The notes under the pieces: generated by a model
Databases searched by the model: none
What the model saw: only the letters and a program-made list of their open reading frames with translations
Told to the model about the DNA's origin: nothing
Source: Petaurus breviceps papuanus
Taxonomy: Eukaryota; Chordata; Mammalia; Diprotodontia; Petauridae
Direction: 5' to 3'
DNA length: 64,000 nt
Assembly: GCA_028583685.1 (NCBI GenBank)
Contig: JAMXIF010000015.1
Location: 64,832,549-64,896,548, forward strand
In this document: piece by piece, positions 1-11,546 of the stretch
How positions within the stretch are numbered: position 1 is the stretch's first letter
How the letters are laid out: every line of letters begins with the position of its first letter
Translations under genes and position numbers: made by a program

Positions 1-274
1 TCTGCTCTAGATGGAGTCAATCTTGATTTCCGAGCCTTGGTCCAGGGCACAACAAGGAAGCACATGATAAAATGAGGTTCGAGGAGCACAAGTTGAGGAA
101 AACACGGGGGGTGGCCAGAGCTACATATCCAACCAGTGGTGGGGGGTGGATTCTCCTTGGATCAGTAGCATCACGTCATTTTAGGAAATGAAGCCTAGTG
201 ATAAGTTCCATGTCACAAATTTCAGCTCTTATAAAATGTTCCTGTAGTTAAAGTCTTTGTGCTAAAGAATTCTT
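1..274 (-). pseudogene. BLOC1S2: Probable 3' UTR of the BLOC1S2 retrocopy
   Basis: Directly downstream of the pseudogene stop on the minus strand there is sequence with no recognisable repeat and no poly(T) run before the window edge. The simplest reading is retained 3' untranslated region that continues beyond the left edge. I cannot confirm this without the parent transcript. Confidence 0.45.
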
Positions 275-637
275 TCATTGCCTCTCTAACTTCTTGTACT
301 TTGCTTCTAGTTTCTTTAAATATGCATCCAACTTGTAAGCTGCCTGCTCAAAAGCAGCTATTTGCTCCCGAATTAAAGTGATCTGATCCAGGTAAGGCTG
401 AAGTGCTGAATATTTCTGGTTTAAGTCCTTTAGGCTTCTACTTAAGTTTACTGAAATATCTTTCATTTCTAGATACTTCAAGCTAGTCATTTTGTTCATA
501 TTTTCCAAAAGTTCATAATCTTCACTGGTGGCTGTCAGCTTGGCCATCAGGTACATGGCCATTTTGGAAACTGTGTCCTAGCACAGCCCCATGATGTCCA
601 CCTGAGAGGGCACTGTGGCCTCCTTAGCTGTCTCCAT
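275..637 (-). pseudogene. BLOC1S2: Processed pseudogene of BLOC1S2 (BLOC-1 subunit 2)
   Basis: On the minus strand the frame from 562 to 275 reads as the coiled-coil body of BLOC1S2, including TSLKYLEMKDI, DLNQKY, LQPYLDQI and the C-terminal EAKYKKLE followed by a stop. The parent protein is a small subunit of BLOC-1, which acts in the biogenesis of lysosome-related organelles. The same frame continues upstream to an ATG at 637 (starting METAKEATVPSQ), but a TAG at 578-580 replaces the arginine of the family's LCRD segment. The N-terminal part of about 40 residues is not recognisable beyond 637. The body is uninterrupted by introns although the parent gene is multi-exon, so this is a retrocopy, probably made by the L1 machinery. 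Identification is from memory of the human protein; I am confident of the family. Confidence 0.9.
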
Positions 638-772
638 GGGGAAGGGAAGAAGGAGAAAAAATGGAGGGAAGGATGGGGATGGGGATGGGGAGGAGGAAGG
701 GGAAGGGGGAGAGAAGGGATTGGGAATGGAAGGGGAGAAGGAAGGGAATAAGGAAGGGAAGAAAAGGGTGAA
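638..772. repeat. Purine-rich (GGGA/GGAA-like) low-complexity tract
   Basis: About 135 bases are almost all G and A on the plus strand, in irregular GGGAA, GGAT and GGGGAT units. Open frames across it (GDGDGEEEGEGG on plus, proline/leucine-rich on minus) are composition artefacts. It abuts the 5' end of the BLOC1S2 retrocopy. Confidence 0.8.
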
Positions 773-2036
773 ACTTTTTTTTATTATTACTGAAATAAAT
801 ACACATAAGAAAGGTGGTGATCAGAGGGTTTTTTTGTCTATTTCTACTTACTCCTCTTGCTTTAATGCTTCAGGACAATTTTCTTTATTTCTTGTACTAT
901 TGTATCAAGATTCTTTTTTTTATCATAGCTTTCAGGTAGTCCAATTTTTCTTATATTTTCTCTTCTTGATCTCTTCTCCAGATCAGTTGGTTTTCTTATG
1001 GCACGCTTCACATTCTCTTCTTTTTTTCATTTTTAAAAATATCTCGTTTTGTTATTTCTTGATCTTTTGGGGGCTTTGGATATAAGAGCTTAGAGTTTAT
1101 TGTCTTCTTCTAGTTGTATGTTTTGATTTTCTTTGCCTGAGGTTTTTCTATAATCTGAGGTTTTTTTACCAGGCAATTATTTGACTTTTTAGCTCTTTGT
1201 CACATTCTGCTTCCAGTATGTGGGGGGTGGGCATGGGGCGTGTACTGTCCCAAGTTTCAGGGGTTTTGTACAGCTCTTTTCAGAGATATATCTCGGGGTC
1301 CATAAATTTTCAGTTCTTCCAAAGTGGTATGATCAAAGGAGAGGTGTTTACTCCTTTCCTGGCCTGAGCTCTGGTCTGTGAGTGACCACAAGTATTCTTT
1401 TCTGGAACTATCCGGAGGATTCCTTCTCCACTGCCTCCACCAGCTCTGTCACACCAGAGTTCCTCTTCATTCCAGGATCACTACCCAGATCCAAGCAGGG
1501 CAAGGCAAGAGAATCCTGCTTCAGTGTCAGCAAAGAGATCCCTGCAATCCCCTTCGGATCAACTTCTCGATCCCCCACCATCTATGGGCCCAGAGCTCTG
1601 GAAGCAGTGACTACTGTTGCTACTGCTGATGCTGCTGCTGCCACCGTGGCCACCACTACCTCCTCTACCACCCCAGGGTGGAACTCAACAATGCTCCTCT
1701 CTCACCCAGGTCCTAGACATTTTCCCACTGACCTACTTTGCCTTTAGCATTTGTGGTTTGAGAAAACTGAAAAATGACACAGTCCCCTGAGGCCTGCTCC
1801 AGCCCCGTCTGTGCCAGCATAGTCCATGCTGGGCTGTGCTCCATTCCTAGCCTGGTGCAATAGACCCTTCCTATTGAGCTTCCAGGCTGTCTAGGACTGG
1901 AGATTTGCTTCACTCTGTTATTTTGTGGGTTCTGTAGCTCTAGAATTTGTTTAAAGTCATTTTTACAGGTATTTGGAAGGGTTTGGAGGAGATGTCAAGC
2001 AAGTCGCTCCTTTTACTGCACCATCTTGGCTCCATT
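773..2036 (-). mobile_element. LINE-1/HAL1 5' part: 5'UTR and start of ORF1
   Basis: Read on the minus strand this begins near 2036 with the conserved start GGAGCCAAGATGG, then follows the same 5'UTR as the HAL1s at 12077 and 39215. Toward 773 it enters ORF1; the segment at 890-1060 resembles 9520-9670 of the large L1. The 3' half is missing. The BLOC1S2 retrocopy and its purine tract lie where the rest would be, so the retrocopy may have landed in it or a deletion removed the remainder. The plus-strand open frame at 1382-1747 is the antisense of this 5'UTR and not a gene. Confidence 0.75.
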
Positions 2037-2682
2037 GCCTTATTTCCTGATCTCTTATAATTTAACTAGTTTGGCCTTACCCAATTATGATTTTTAAATA
2101 CTTGTTTTCTTTCTTAATATTCTGGACATCCTTTTCTAATTGATTGACTTTCTTTTTATAATTTTCCTGTTTTTTCTTGAATTGTTCTCTTTTTTTAGTT
2201 TTTCTTTAATCTCTCTCATTTAATTTTTAAAGTCTTTTAAATTTTTTTCTGTGAGGTTTTGTTTTTGAGCATATGACCATTGGATATTACTCTGTAGGGG
2301 GAAGCAATGTTTCTTTGCTTCAGTACTCTTCTCTGAAGACAAACCCTGATCTTCTCTTTTCCCTCAGTAACTCTCTGTTAGATTTTTTTTCTCCTTTCCC
2401 TGTGCATTTTTTTTAATTTCCAGTTGCTTAGTTTTTTTATACTCGCCTCTAATCCTGTGCTAAGGGAGATGATGCATCTACCTCTGATCCTCTTTTAGCT
2501 CTCTCCTCTGTCCTGGAACTAGAATCAAGATTACTAACTTCCTATAGGTACCCCCAGCCAGAGTACCCTGTCCCACTGCTTCTGCACTCATCAGTCCTGT
2601 ACTGGTTTCTTCTTGCACCCCACCATATCTCCACAGAACAACTAAGTCTGGCATTCCTTGTTACCAGTATATGTATAGGTTT
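2037..2682 (-). mobile_element. LINE-1 fragment, ORF1 end and 5'UTR of another lineage
   Basis: T-rich sequence at 2150-2300 resembles the antisense of ORF1's coiled-coil region (compare 9830-9960), followed at 2290-2680 by GC-richer sequence in the position of an L1 5'UTR. It does not match the neighbouring elements closely, so the assignment rests on pattern and orientation only. Confidence 0.45.
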
Positions 2683-3550
2683 TTAGTCCTTTGGGCACAG
2701 TTCCAAACTGCTCTCTAGAATGGTTGGATCAGTTCACAACCCCATGCAACAGTGTATTAATGTTCCAATTTTCCTGCATTTCCAACATGTGTCATTTTCC
2801 TTTTGTTGTTGTATTAGTTAAACATAGATATAAGATGTTTCCTCAGAGTTGTTTTTATTTGCACTTCTATATATGATTTAGAACATTTTTAACTAGAGAT
2901 AGCTTTAATTTCTTCATCTGAAATGCTCTTGTTAACACCCTTTGCCATTCATCAATTGGGGAATGACTTGTATTCTTATACATCTGGTTCAATATTCTAC
3001 ATATTTTAGATACATTTAGAAATCATTATGCTATTTAACAGTTTTCCCAGTGGTTTTTAGCAAATAGTGTGTTCTTATCCGAGAAGGTTGAGTCTTTGGG
3101 ATTGTCAAACAGTAAATTCCTATAATCATTGACTACTGCATTTTGTGTATCTAACCTCTTCCACTCATCCACTATGCTATTTCTTAGCCAGTACCAAATA
3201 ATTCTGATGTATAATAATAATTTATATTTGTTATAGCTAGGCCACATTTCTTCACACTTTTTTTCATTAATTTCTTTGGTATTTTTTACCCTTTTTTCCT
3301 TCCAGATGTATTTTACTGTTATATTTTTTCTAACTCCATAAAATTTGGTAGTTAGATGGGCATGGCACTAAATTAATAATTTAATTTGGGTACAGTTGTC
3401 ATTTTTATTATATTAGTTTGGACTATTCATGAGAAATTGATATTTTTTCCAGTTTTTAGATCTGACATTATTTGTATTGAAAGTGTTTTGTGATTGTGTT
3501 CATATAATTCTTAGGTTTGTGTTAGCATGTAGATTCCCAAATATTTTGTT
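2683..3550 (-). mobile_element. Large LINE-1, 3' part (ORF2 end and 3'UTR)
   Basis: Antisense of a marsupial L1 3' region. Landmarks are CAGAATGGTTGGATC-like sequence near 2718, TTGGGGAATGACTTG near 2956, and the segment from about 3040 to 3550 that runs parallel to 53340-53880 in the second minus-strand L1. It ends at the HAL1 insertion near 3550 and resumes at about 6378. Confidence 0.85.
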
Positions 3551-6377
3551 TTATTTTATTTTTGTAGTTTCTTTTTATTTTTTTAGTTTACACCATTCAT
3601 TTCCTCAAGATTTTAAGTTACAAATTTTCTCGCCATTTTCCCCTACCCACCACCCCAAAACAGCAATCCCACTGAACAGGCCCTCCCCCAATCTGCTCAT
3701 TCTTGTATGTTCCCCTATCCCTCGTCTGACTTTCCAGTAAGGCATGGTGGATCTCTATGCCCCTGTGCCCATATATCTTATTTCCCAGTTGCATGTAAAA
3801 TAATAATAAAAATATATTTTTAAACATTTAATTTTAAACCTTTAAATTGCAAATTCTTTCCCTACCTCCCCTTTTAACCACCCTTACTAGTAAAATAAAC
3901 AATTCAAAATAGGTTGTACATGTGTAGGTATGCAAAACATTGTTATAGTGGATATATTATGAAAGATATTTCCCTCCAACACATCCCACCCCCCACTTCT
4001 TCTATTCTCTACTTTGATCCTGTCTCTTTTCAAAAGTGGATGCTTCCACCTTCCCTTCCTCCCCAGCCTGCCCTCCCTTTCATCATCCCCCCTCTCAACC
4101 CCTTCCCTCCTACTTTTCTTTAGAGTGAGATACCCTATTTAGTGTGTATGTCATTGCCTCCCTAAGACAAATTCATTGAGAGTAAGTTTGACTCATTCCC
4201 TTTTGCCTTCCTGTTCTTCCCCTCCATTGGAAGTTTTCCCTTGCCTCTTCTATATGAGATAATTTACCCCATTCTATCTCTCCCTGTCTCCTCTGATTAT
4301 ATTCCTCTCTCACCTCTTAATTTCACTTTTGATGTATCATCCCTTCCTATTCAACTGGCCCTGTAATCTCCATCTATGTATACCTGTATATGTATATACA
4401 CATACTCACATATGTATTCATATGCCTATATACCCTCCTATATAGACATATATGTATGTATACATACATGTGTGTGTATATATATGTGTATATATATATA
4501 TATATATATGCATTTCTATTCCCTTCAACTATTCTCATACTGAGGAAAGCTTCATAACTTTCACTTACCATTTTTCCATGTATGAATGTAAGTAGCTCAA
4601 CTTTGATAAGTTCCTCATTATTTCTTTTCCCAGTTTACCTTCTCATGTTTCTTGTATTTGAATGTCAAATATTCTATTCAACTCTGTTATTTTCATCAAG
4701 AATGCTTGGAAGTCCTCTATTCCATCGAATGACCATATTTTCCCCTGAAACATGATACTCAGTTTGATGGGTAGGTGATTCTTGATTTTAATCGCACCTC
4801 CTTTGACCTCTGGAATATCATATACGAAGCCCTTTGATCCCTCAGTGTAGAAGCTGCCAGATCCTGTGTTATCCTGATTGTGTTTCCACAGTATTCAAAT
4901 TGTTTCTTCTTGGTTGTTTGTAATATTTTCTCTTTGATCCAGGAAGTATGCAAATTGGCTATAATATTCCAAGGACTTTTCTTTTAGGGATCTCTTTCAG
5001 GAGATGATCAATGGATTCTTTCAACCTCTATTTTTGCCTCTGGTTCTAAAACATCAGGGCAATTTTCCTTCAGAATTTCTTGAAGGATGATTTCTAGGTT
5101 CTTTTTTTTTTATCATGCCTTTCAGGTAATCCATTAGTTTTTAAAAGATCTCTCCTCGATCTATTTTCAAGGTCAGTGGTTTTTCACTGGGATATTTCAC
5201 ATTTTCTTCTATTTTTCATTTGTTTGGATCTGTTTTATAGTGTTTTGATTTCTCATAAAGTCACTAGCTTCCCTTTGTTCCATTCTAATTCTGAAGGAAT
5301 GATTCTCTTCAGTGAGCTTTTGAGATTCTTTTTCCTTCTGGCAAATTTGGCTTTTAAGGCATTCTTCTCCTCATTGGCTCTTTGAGCTTCTTTTGCCATT
5401 TGAGTGAGTCTATTTTCAAGGTGTTATTTTCTCCAGTAAGTTTGTGACTCTCATTTTATAATTTTCTTGCATCATTCTCATTTCTCATACTAATTTTTCC
5501 TCCACTTCTCTTATTTGTTTTTCAATATTCTTTTTAAGCTCCTCAGTTACCTTTAAACAGCTTATTCTTTTCTTGGAAGCTTGTGGTGCAGGAGTTCTGT
5601 CTTTGCTCTTTACCTCTTGTCCAATACCCTGATTCTTTTTGTCCCCCCAAAAGGAGTTCAAAGTTGGATTACTGTGCTTGCTTTGCTTCCCTCGTTTGGT
5701 CATGTTGCCACTAAATTACTTGACATTTGAGCTTTTTGCCACAGTAGAACTCTGCTATCAGAGGTGTGAGCTTTGTCCCAATTGCTGGAGTTCTCTCAGC
5801 TGCTGGAGCTATTATTTGGGTAACTCCTCTGAAGCCTCCCCACTCTCTTTCACTGGTCATGCACCCTAGGACCTCTACACTAGACCATAATCTTGATCCA
5901 AGCAGTTTAAAGTAAGAGCGATTACCCTTCAGAATGGTTTCTTGGTCCCACTACAATCTGCAGGCCAGGAGCTCTGAAGCAGCAATGTATGGAGCATGAA
6001 GCTGCATGGCCTCCTTGCCTCAGCCTCTTCTCACCCGGGGGGCAAAGCTGACCACACTCCCAAATTCCCAGGTCCCAAAGACCACACTGCACTGACCTCT
6101 TATTTTGTCCTTAGCATCTAAGGATTGATAATTCTGGAAACTGACACAGCTACTGGTGATCTGAAGCCCCTCTAGCCTCAGCTGGTTGTGGCCTCCCTGA
6201 GGCTAAAACCTTTGGCTCACATGGGGCTGGGCCTGGCTCCCAGAGTGATGTGCTAGCCCCTTCCTGTTGGCTTTCCAACCTGACCTCAGCATGAGGTTAG
6301 CTTCTCTGTGTCATTTTTTGAGTTCTGTAGCTGCAACGTTTGTTCAGAGTCACCTTTTTCATGAATTGGAGCAAGTG
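3551..6377 (-). mobile_element. HAL1-type half LINE-1 nested in the large L1
   Basis: This has the HAL1 plan: 5'UTR, ORF1 and a 3' region with no ORF2. On the minus strand, ORF1 includes a frame at 5703-5485 containing DRTPAPQASKKR and IREVEEKLV, matching the ORF1 at 39929. The frame at 4953-4759 matches the C-terminal region. The 3' region (3560-4570) parallels 41000-42080 in reverse and has the same CATA-rich microsatellite. The 5' end lacks roughly the first 50 bases compared with the copies at 12077 and 39215. Frames are broken several times. L1 sequence resumes on both sides. A clean target duplication could not be resolved in the A/T-rich flanks. Confidence 0.8.
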
Positions 6378-6943
6378 GGAGATATATTTTATTTATTTAA
6401 TTGAAATGTTTTTTCTATCTGTTGCTGCTGGGCTTTTTTAGTAATATAGAAAAATGCTGCTGATTTATTTTATATCCTGCAACTTTGCTAAAGTTGTTAA
6501 TTATTTGAAGTAGTTTTTTTTTTATTTTCTGGGACTCTCTAATTATACCATTATATTATCTGCAAAGAGTGATAGTTTTGTTTCCTGATTGCCAATTCCA
6601 ATTCCTTCTATTTTTTTCTTCTGTTATTGCTAAAGGTCACAATTCTAGTGCAATATTAAATACAAAATTAAAGAGGTGGTAATAGATATTCTTACTTCAC
6701 GTTCATCTTATAAGGAATGCTTCTTGAATATCCCCATTACTGATAATGCTTACTGATGGTTTTAGGTAGATACTACTTATCAAATTAAGGAAAACTCCAT
6801 TTATTCGTATCTTCTCTAATATTTTTTTAAATAGGAATGGGCGTGTTATTTTGTCAAAAGCTTTTTCTGCATCTATTAAGAAAATCATATAGTTTCTGTT
6901 TCTTTTTTAATTTACATGGTCAATTACACTGATAATTTTTTTA
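6378..6943 (-). mobile_element. Large LINE-1, ORF2 reverse transcriptase part
   Basis: On the minus strand 6888-6703 reads MIFLIDAEKAFDKITRPF and onward to SIISNGDIQEAFLIR. The first block is the L1 reverse-transcriptase catalytic block A (IDAEKAFDKI, with the catalytic aspartate). Neighbouring sequence at 6400-6700 continues the conserved ORF2 downstream region. It is a decayed copy with only short open stretches. Confidence 0.92.
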
Positions 6944-7075
6944 AAGTAATTGCGGTTAAGTAACTTGCTCAAGGTTACACAGATAGTTATTTCTGGGTGT
7001 GATGCTAAGTATCTCATCCCAGATTCGATCCCAGGTCTCCCAACTCTGGGGCTGGCACCACCTGGCCACCCCTAC
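6944..7075 (-). mobile_element. tRNA-derived SINE monomer (WSINE1/WALLSI-like) inside L1
   Basis: On the minus strand it starts with GGGGTGGCCAGG, has a B-box-like GGATCGAATCTGGG and ends with ACTTAACCGCAATTAC plus an A-rich tail. Direct repeats of CTGATAATTTTTT flank it (6929-6941 and 7077-7089), so it is an L1-mobilised insertion into the reverse-transcriptase region. A short internal piece after the box A position is missing compared with other copies. Confidence 0.85.
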
Positions 7076-10000
7076 GCTGATAATTTTTTAAGTATGGAAC
7101 CATCCCTGCATTCCTGGTACAAATTTTACCTGATTAAGTGTTAAACTGCTGTAATCTCTTTGCTAATGTTTTATTTAATGCTTTTGCATCAATGTTCATT
7201 ATGGGATTTTTTCTATACTTTTCTTTCTCTGGCTATATGTGTTTTAGGTTCCATCACCAAATGTGTGTCATAAAAAAAGAATGGCTTGTTTGTTTTGTTT
7301 TGTTTTGTTTTTCTGACATAAGATTAAGTATTTTATTTCCTCTTTATTTAGACTGGGCAATTTATATTTTTATAAATACTCATTTATTTTACTTAGATTG
7401 TCAGATTTGTTGGCATACAGGTGGGCAAAATAACTGCTAAACACTGTTTGATTTCCTATTCGTTAGTGGTGACTTTACCCTTTTTATTTTTTTATATTAG
7501 TAATTTCCTTTTCTTCTTTCTTTTTTTTTTTGAATCATTTTAGCCAAAGGTTTATCTATTGACATTTTTTTCATAAAACCAACTTTTAGTTATAATTTTT
7601 ATTCCAACAGTTTTCTCTCACTTCTCTTTATCTCTCCTTTGATTTTCAAAATTTCTAATTTGGTTTTTAATTGGTGATTTTAAATTTGTTCTTTTTCTAG
7701 ATTTTTTACTTGCATGCCCAATTTATTGATTTTGTTTTTCTCCATTTTATCCAAGTAAGTTAGAGATATAACCCTACAAAATGCTTAACTGATTTGCAGC
7801 ATTTTGGTATGTTGTCTTGTTATTGTGTTCTCTTTGACGAAATTATTGATTGATTCTATGATTTGTTATTTGAGCCACTTATTCTTTTGAATTAGATTAT
7901 TTAGGTTTCAATTGATTTTTATTCTATCTTTCCATGGACCTCTGTTACACATAATTTTTATTGCTTCCTGATCTGAAAAGGATACATTTAATATTTCTGC
8001 CTTTCTGCACTGGATTGTGATGTCTTTATGCCCTAATACATGGTCAATTTACATGTACATTCTATCAACCACTGGGGAAAAGGTACATTACTTCCCATCC
8101 CTATTCAATGTTCTCCAGACATTTACCATATCTAACTTTTCCAAAATTCTATTCACCTCCTTAATTTTCCTTCTTGTTTATTTAGTGCTTACATTTATCT
8201 AGTTCTGAGAAGGGGAGGTAGAGGTCCCCGCTAGTACAGCTTTGTTGTCCATTTCTTCCTGTAATTCACTTAATTTCTCCTCTACAAATTTGGTTGCTAT
8301 ACAGTTGGTTCATATCTCTTTAGTATTGATACTACTTCATTGTTCATAGAAACTTCTAAAAAAATGTAGTTTCCTTCTTTTTCTCTTTTGATGAGGTTGA
8401 TTTTTCTTTTGCTTTGTCTAAGATCAAAATTGCTACCTTTGCACTTTTTTTTAACAAGCAGAAGCATAATATATTCTACTCCAGTCTTTCACCTCTACTG
8501 TGTATTTATCTCTGTTTCAAATGTGTTTCTTATAACAACATGTAATAGGATTATGGTTTTGAATCCATTCTGCTATCTGCTTTTCTTTTATGGAAGAATT
8601 CATCCCATTGCCATTCCCAGATATTACTGACTGTGTGTTTGCTTCTGTTCTATCTCCACCACTCATCTATCCTTTCACACTGTCCCTCCTCACTAGTGTT
8701 TTGCTTTTGACCACCACCTCCCTCAATCTTCCCTTCATATCAACCCCCTACCCTTTTCTTTTGCTTTCGTCAACCTGCTTCAATATGGGGTAAGATAAAT
8801 TTCTACACCTAACTGAGGGTGTATGTTTTTCCCTCTTAGAGTCTGATGAGAGCAAGTTTCAAATACTGCTTATAGCTCTATAGGCCATTTGCACCTCTTT
8901 GTGTGTTTTAATTTCCCCTATTTTGCCTTGCCTTTCCTCTTCTCCCAGTACAATCCCTTTTTCACCCCTTCATTTTTTTATATATCATCACATCAAAGTC
9001 AATTTATACCTATACTTACTATGTATACCCCTTTTAAAGTTCTAATAAGATCTTCCTGTGTAGGGATTTCAACACTTTAACCTTAATGAATAACATATTT
9101 GTTTGTTTGTTTGTTTTCTTTTTCCAGTTTAGATTTTTTATGCTTCTCTTGAGTTTTTAATTTGAAGATCAAATTCTGTTGATCTCTGGTCTTCTCATGA
9201 GGAATGATGGAAAGTCCCCTATTTCATTGGATGCCTATTGTTTCCCCTGGCAGTTTATGTTCAATTTTGCTGGGTAGTTGATTCTTGGTTGTAATCCCAA
9301 CTCCTTTGCCTTCCTTAATATCATATTTTATGCCCTTCAATCCTTTTATTTAGAAGTTGCTAAATCTTCTGTAATCATTATTGTGGCTCCAAAATATTTG
9401 AATTTTTTCTGTGAGTGTTTTCAGATTGATGGAATCTTTCAAAGATTATTTTACCCACTGTTTCTAGGATATCAGAGATGTATTTCTTGCAATTTTTTGA
9501 AAGTTGCTTCCCAGGCTATTTTTTTATCATGGTGTTCAAGTAGTCCAATAATTCTTAAATTATCTCTCCTGGATCTATTTTCCAGGTCACTTGATTTTCC
9601 CATGAGGTCTTTTACATTTTCTTCTTTTTTTTCATTCCTTTGATTTTGTTTGATTCTTGATGTCTCATAGAGTCATTAGCTTCTATCTCCTTTTCCATTT
9701 GCCCAGTTTTACTTTTTAAGGAGTTGCTTTCTCCAGGGGACTTTTTTCCCTTTGGCCAACTGTATTTTTAAAGAAATATTATGTTCAGTAAAAATTTTTG
9801 TCCTTCTTGTTTCAAACTGTTGAATGTTACATACATCTCACTTTTCCCCATTTGTTCATGTACCTCTCTTATTTGACTTCTAAAATTCTTTTTAAGCTCT
9901 TCCAATAAGGCTTTTTGGGCTTGATATCACTTCAAATTCCAGCTTGTGATTTCATATGTAGGCATTATGACATTGTTGTCCTCTTCTGCGTTTATGTTTT

Positions 10001-10232
10001 GCTCTTCCCCTTCACTTTAGTAGCTTTCTAGGGTTAAAGTTCTCTTTTGCTTTTTTCTCATTATTGTCTGTTTTGTGGCATTTAATATTGAGCTCTACTA
10101 CAGGTACACAAAGGGTACTCTCCTAAACTTCTTGTTGGTGGTGGGGGGGGGAGGTCAGTGACCTGGTTACTGACTTTGTGTGCTGGGACTTCGGGTATTG
10201 GAGGCTTGTTCACTGCCTTGGGGTGGCCCAGC
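7076..10232 (-). mobile_element. Large LINE-1: ORF2 RT to endonuclease, ORF1 and 5'UTR start
   Basis: This continues the minus-strand L1. 7090-8640 is the antisense of the reverse transcriptase and endonuclease parts of ORF2; 8640-9100 is the pyrimidine-rich region between the ORFs; 9130-9990 is ORF1, closely parallel to the HAL1 ORF1s; 9990-10232 is 5'UTR. All frames are interrupted, so it cannot be active. It is cut at 10232 by a solo LTR and resumes at 11547. Confidence 0.85.
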
Positions 10233-11546
10233 TGTGATAGTAATGGCAATTAAAGATTTCCCTGTATTGGCTTGGTTTTCAAACTGATTGTGTTAAAACC
10301 CAGAGCTTGTTAATCCCACCTGTGGGATGGACTTGTTGATGTGAAAAGAAAGTCCTGAACTGGGAGGAGCTGGTGACGTAGATTTTTGGAGAGACAAGAG
10401 AGAGGCAGAAGATCTTTTTGGAAGCAGCACCTCGTGGAGAGAGAGAGACTAAGAGAATTGCTAGTGGCCGCTTTGAATTGCCCTGGACTTTTGAGACCTG
10501 CCCCCTGAGCTGCCAAGGACTGAGGAGACATGGCTGTTTTGCTGGTACTTTGTCTGTCTGTTTTGATGTTGTTTTGCCAGATTTGTCCACTGGTGAAAGA
10601 CAGTTCTTTTGTTGAAGAAGTCCTGGAACCTGGCTGTTGGCTAAGAGCTCCTGAGACTGTCCTGCACACAGAGAGTGAATACTGTCCACTGGTGAAGGAC
10701 AGTGCTGTTGTTGCAGGGGTCTGGAGACTGTCCTGCAGACAGAATGAATACTGTCCACTGGTGAAGGACAGTGCTGTTGTTGCAGGGGTCTGGAGACTGT
10801 CCCGCAGACAGAGTGAATACTGTCCACTGGTGAAGGACAGTGCTGTTGTTGCAGGGGTCTGGAGACTGTCCTGCAGACAGAGTGAATACTGTCCACTGGT
10901 GAAAGACAGTGCTGTTGTTGCAGGGGTCTGGGAGCCTTTCTGTTGGCTCAGAAGCCATGAAGAAGGATTTTCTTGTTGTATGTTTACAGAAATCCTGGGA
11001 GAGGGCTTTGCTAATGTGTTCAGGGGTTCTAGGACTGTTCTACAGACAGAGGATAAATTCATGAAGGGATTGGCAATGTATCTTATGGCCTTGCTAAGCC
11101 TTGACTCCCCAGGAACTAAGATTTCTGAGAACTTGCCTCCTGTCAAGATGAAGAAAAGACCTCCATTTGGGTATTAAGTGCTGTGTTTAAACTTGATGTA
11201 ACTCTGGGGTGGATTCAATTGTGATCCAGGGGTGGGGAACTTTTGACCTTATGTTTGGAAACTAATCTCCATTTGAGAAGAGGGGCTTTGTGGTGGACTT
11301 AATTAAGGTATAGCCTAGGGGTGGAGAAGTATTTAGAACAGAGACTTTGTAATTGATTGAATGATTGGAAGGTCCTGGGGTGGGGTAGTCCTTGGAGATT
11401 ATTTAATCACTTTTAGTAAATGCTGTATTTGGAATGATGTCATGTTTTGATCTTCTCTGTTCTTGGTTGGTCACTGAATAAAATGGAGAGCACCTATGCT
11501 GGTATTTTGAACCTGGGAAGTTGCCTTTCCTTGGCATTACATTACA
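10233..11546 (+). mobile_element. Solo LTR of an endogenous retrovirus-like family, copy 1
   Basis: The element begins TGTGATAGTAATGG and ends GCATTACATTACA, with TG...CA ends. A perfect 5-bp duplication CCAGC lies at 10228-10232 and 11547-11551. A poly(A) signal AATAAA lies at 11477-11482, about 65 bases before the end, as in an LTR. No internal retroviral genes are present, so this is a solo LTR fossil that looks whole. Five-base duplications fit class III (ERVL-like) or related families; the exact family is unknown to me. Inside, 10681-10950 holds four copies of a 69-bp unit. It sits inside the large L1's 5'UTR and is younger than that L1. Confidence 0.85.
10681..10950 (+). repeat. 69-bp tandem repeat inside LTR copy 1
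   Basis: The motif ACTGTCCACTGGTGAAGGAC recurs at 10681, 10750, 10819 and 10888 (last copy slightly changed), giving an exact 69-bp period and four units. In LTR copy 2 the equivalent unit is 99 bp, and copies 3 and 4 keep fewer units, so the array length varies between copies of the family. Confidence 0.95.

Noticed and set aside
615-1085. 156-codon plus-strand frame starting in the purine tract
   Set aside because: It joins low-complexity purine sequence to antisense L1 ORF1.
1382-1747. 121-codon plus-strand frame
   Set aside because: Antisense of the L1/HAL1 5'UTR; similar sequence recurs at 54700-55040 without the frame.
10681-10950. Regularly spaced repeats as a CRISPR-like array
   Set aside because: The units are contiguous tandem copies without unique spacers, inside a solo LTR in vertebrate DNA.
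10310-11146. 278-codon minus-strand frame with repeated units
   Set aside because: It is the antisense of the LTR's 69-bp tandem repeat; a repeat unit divisible by three keeps several frames open at once.
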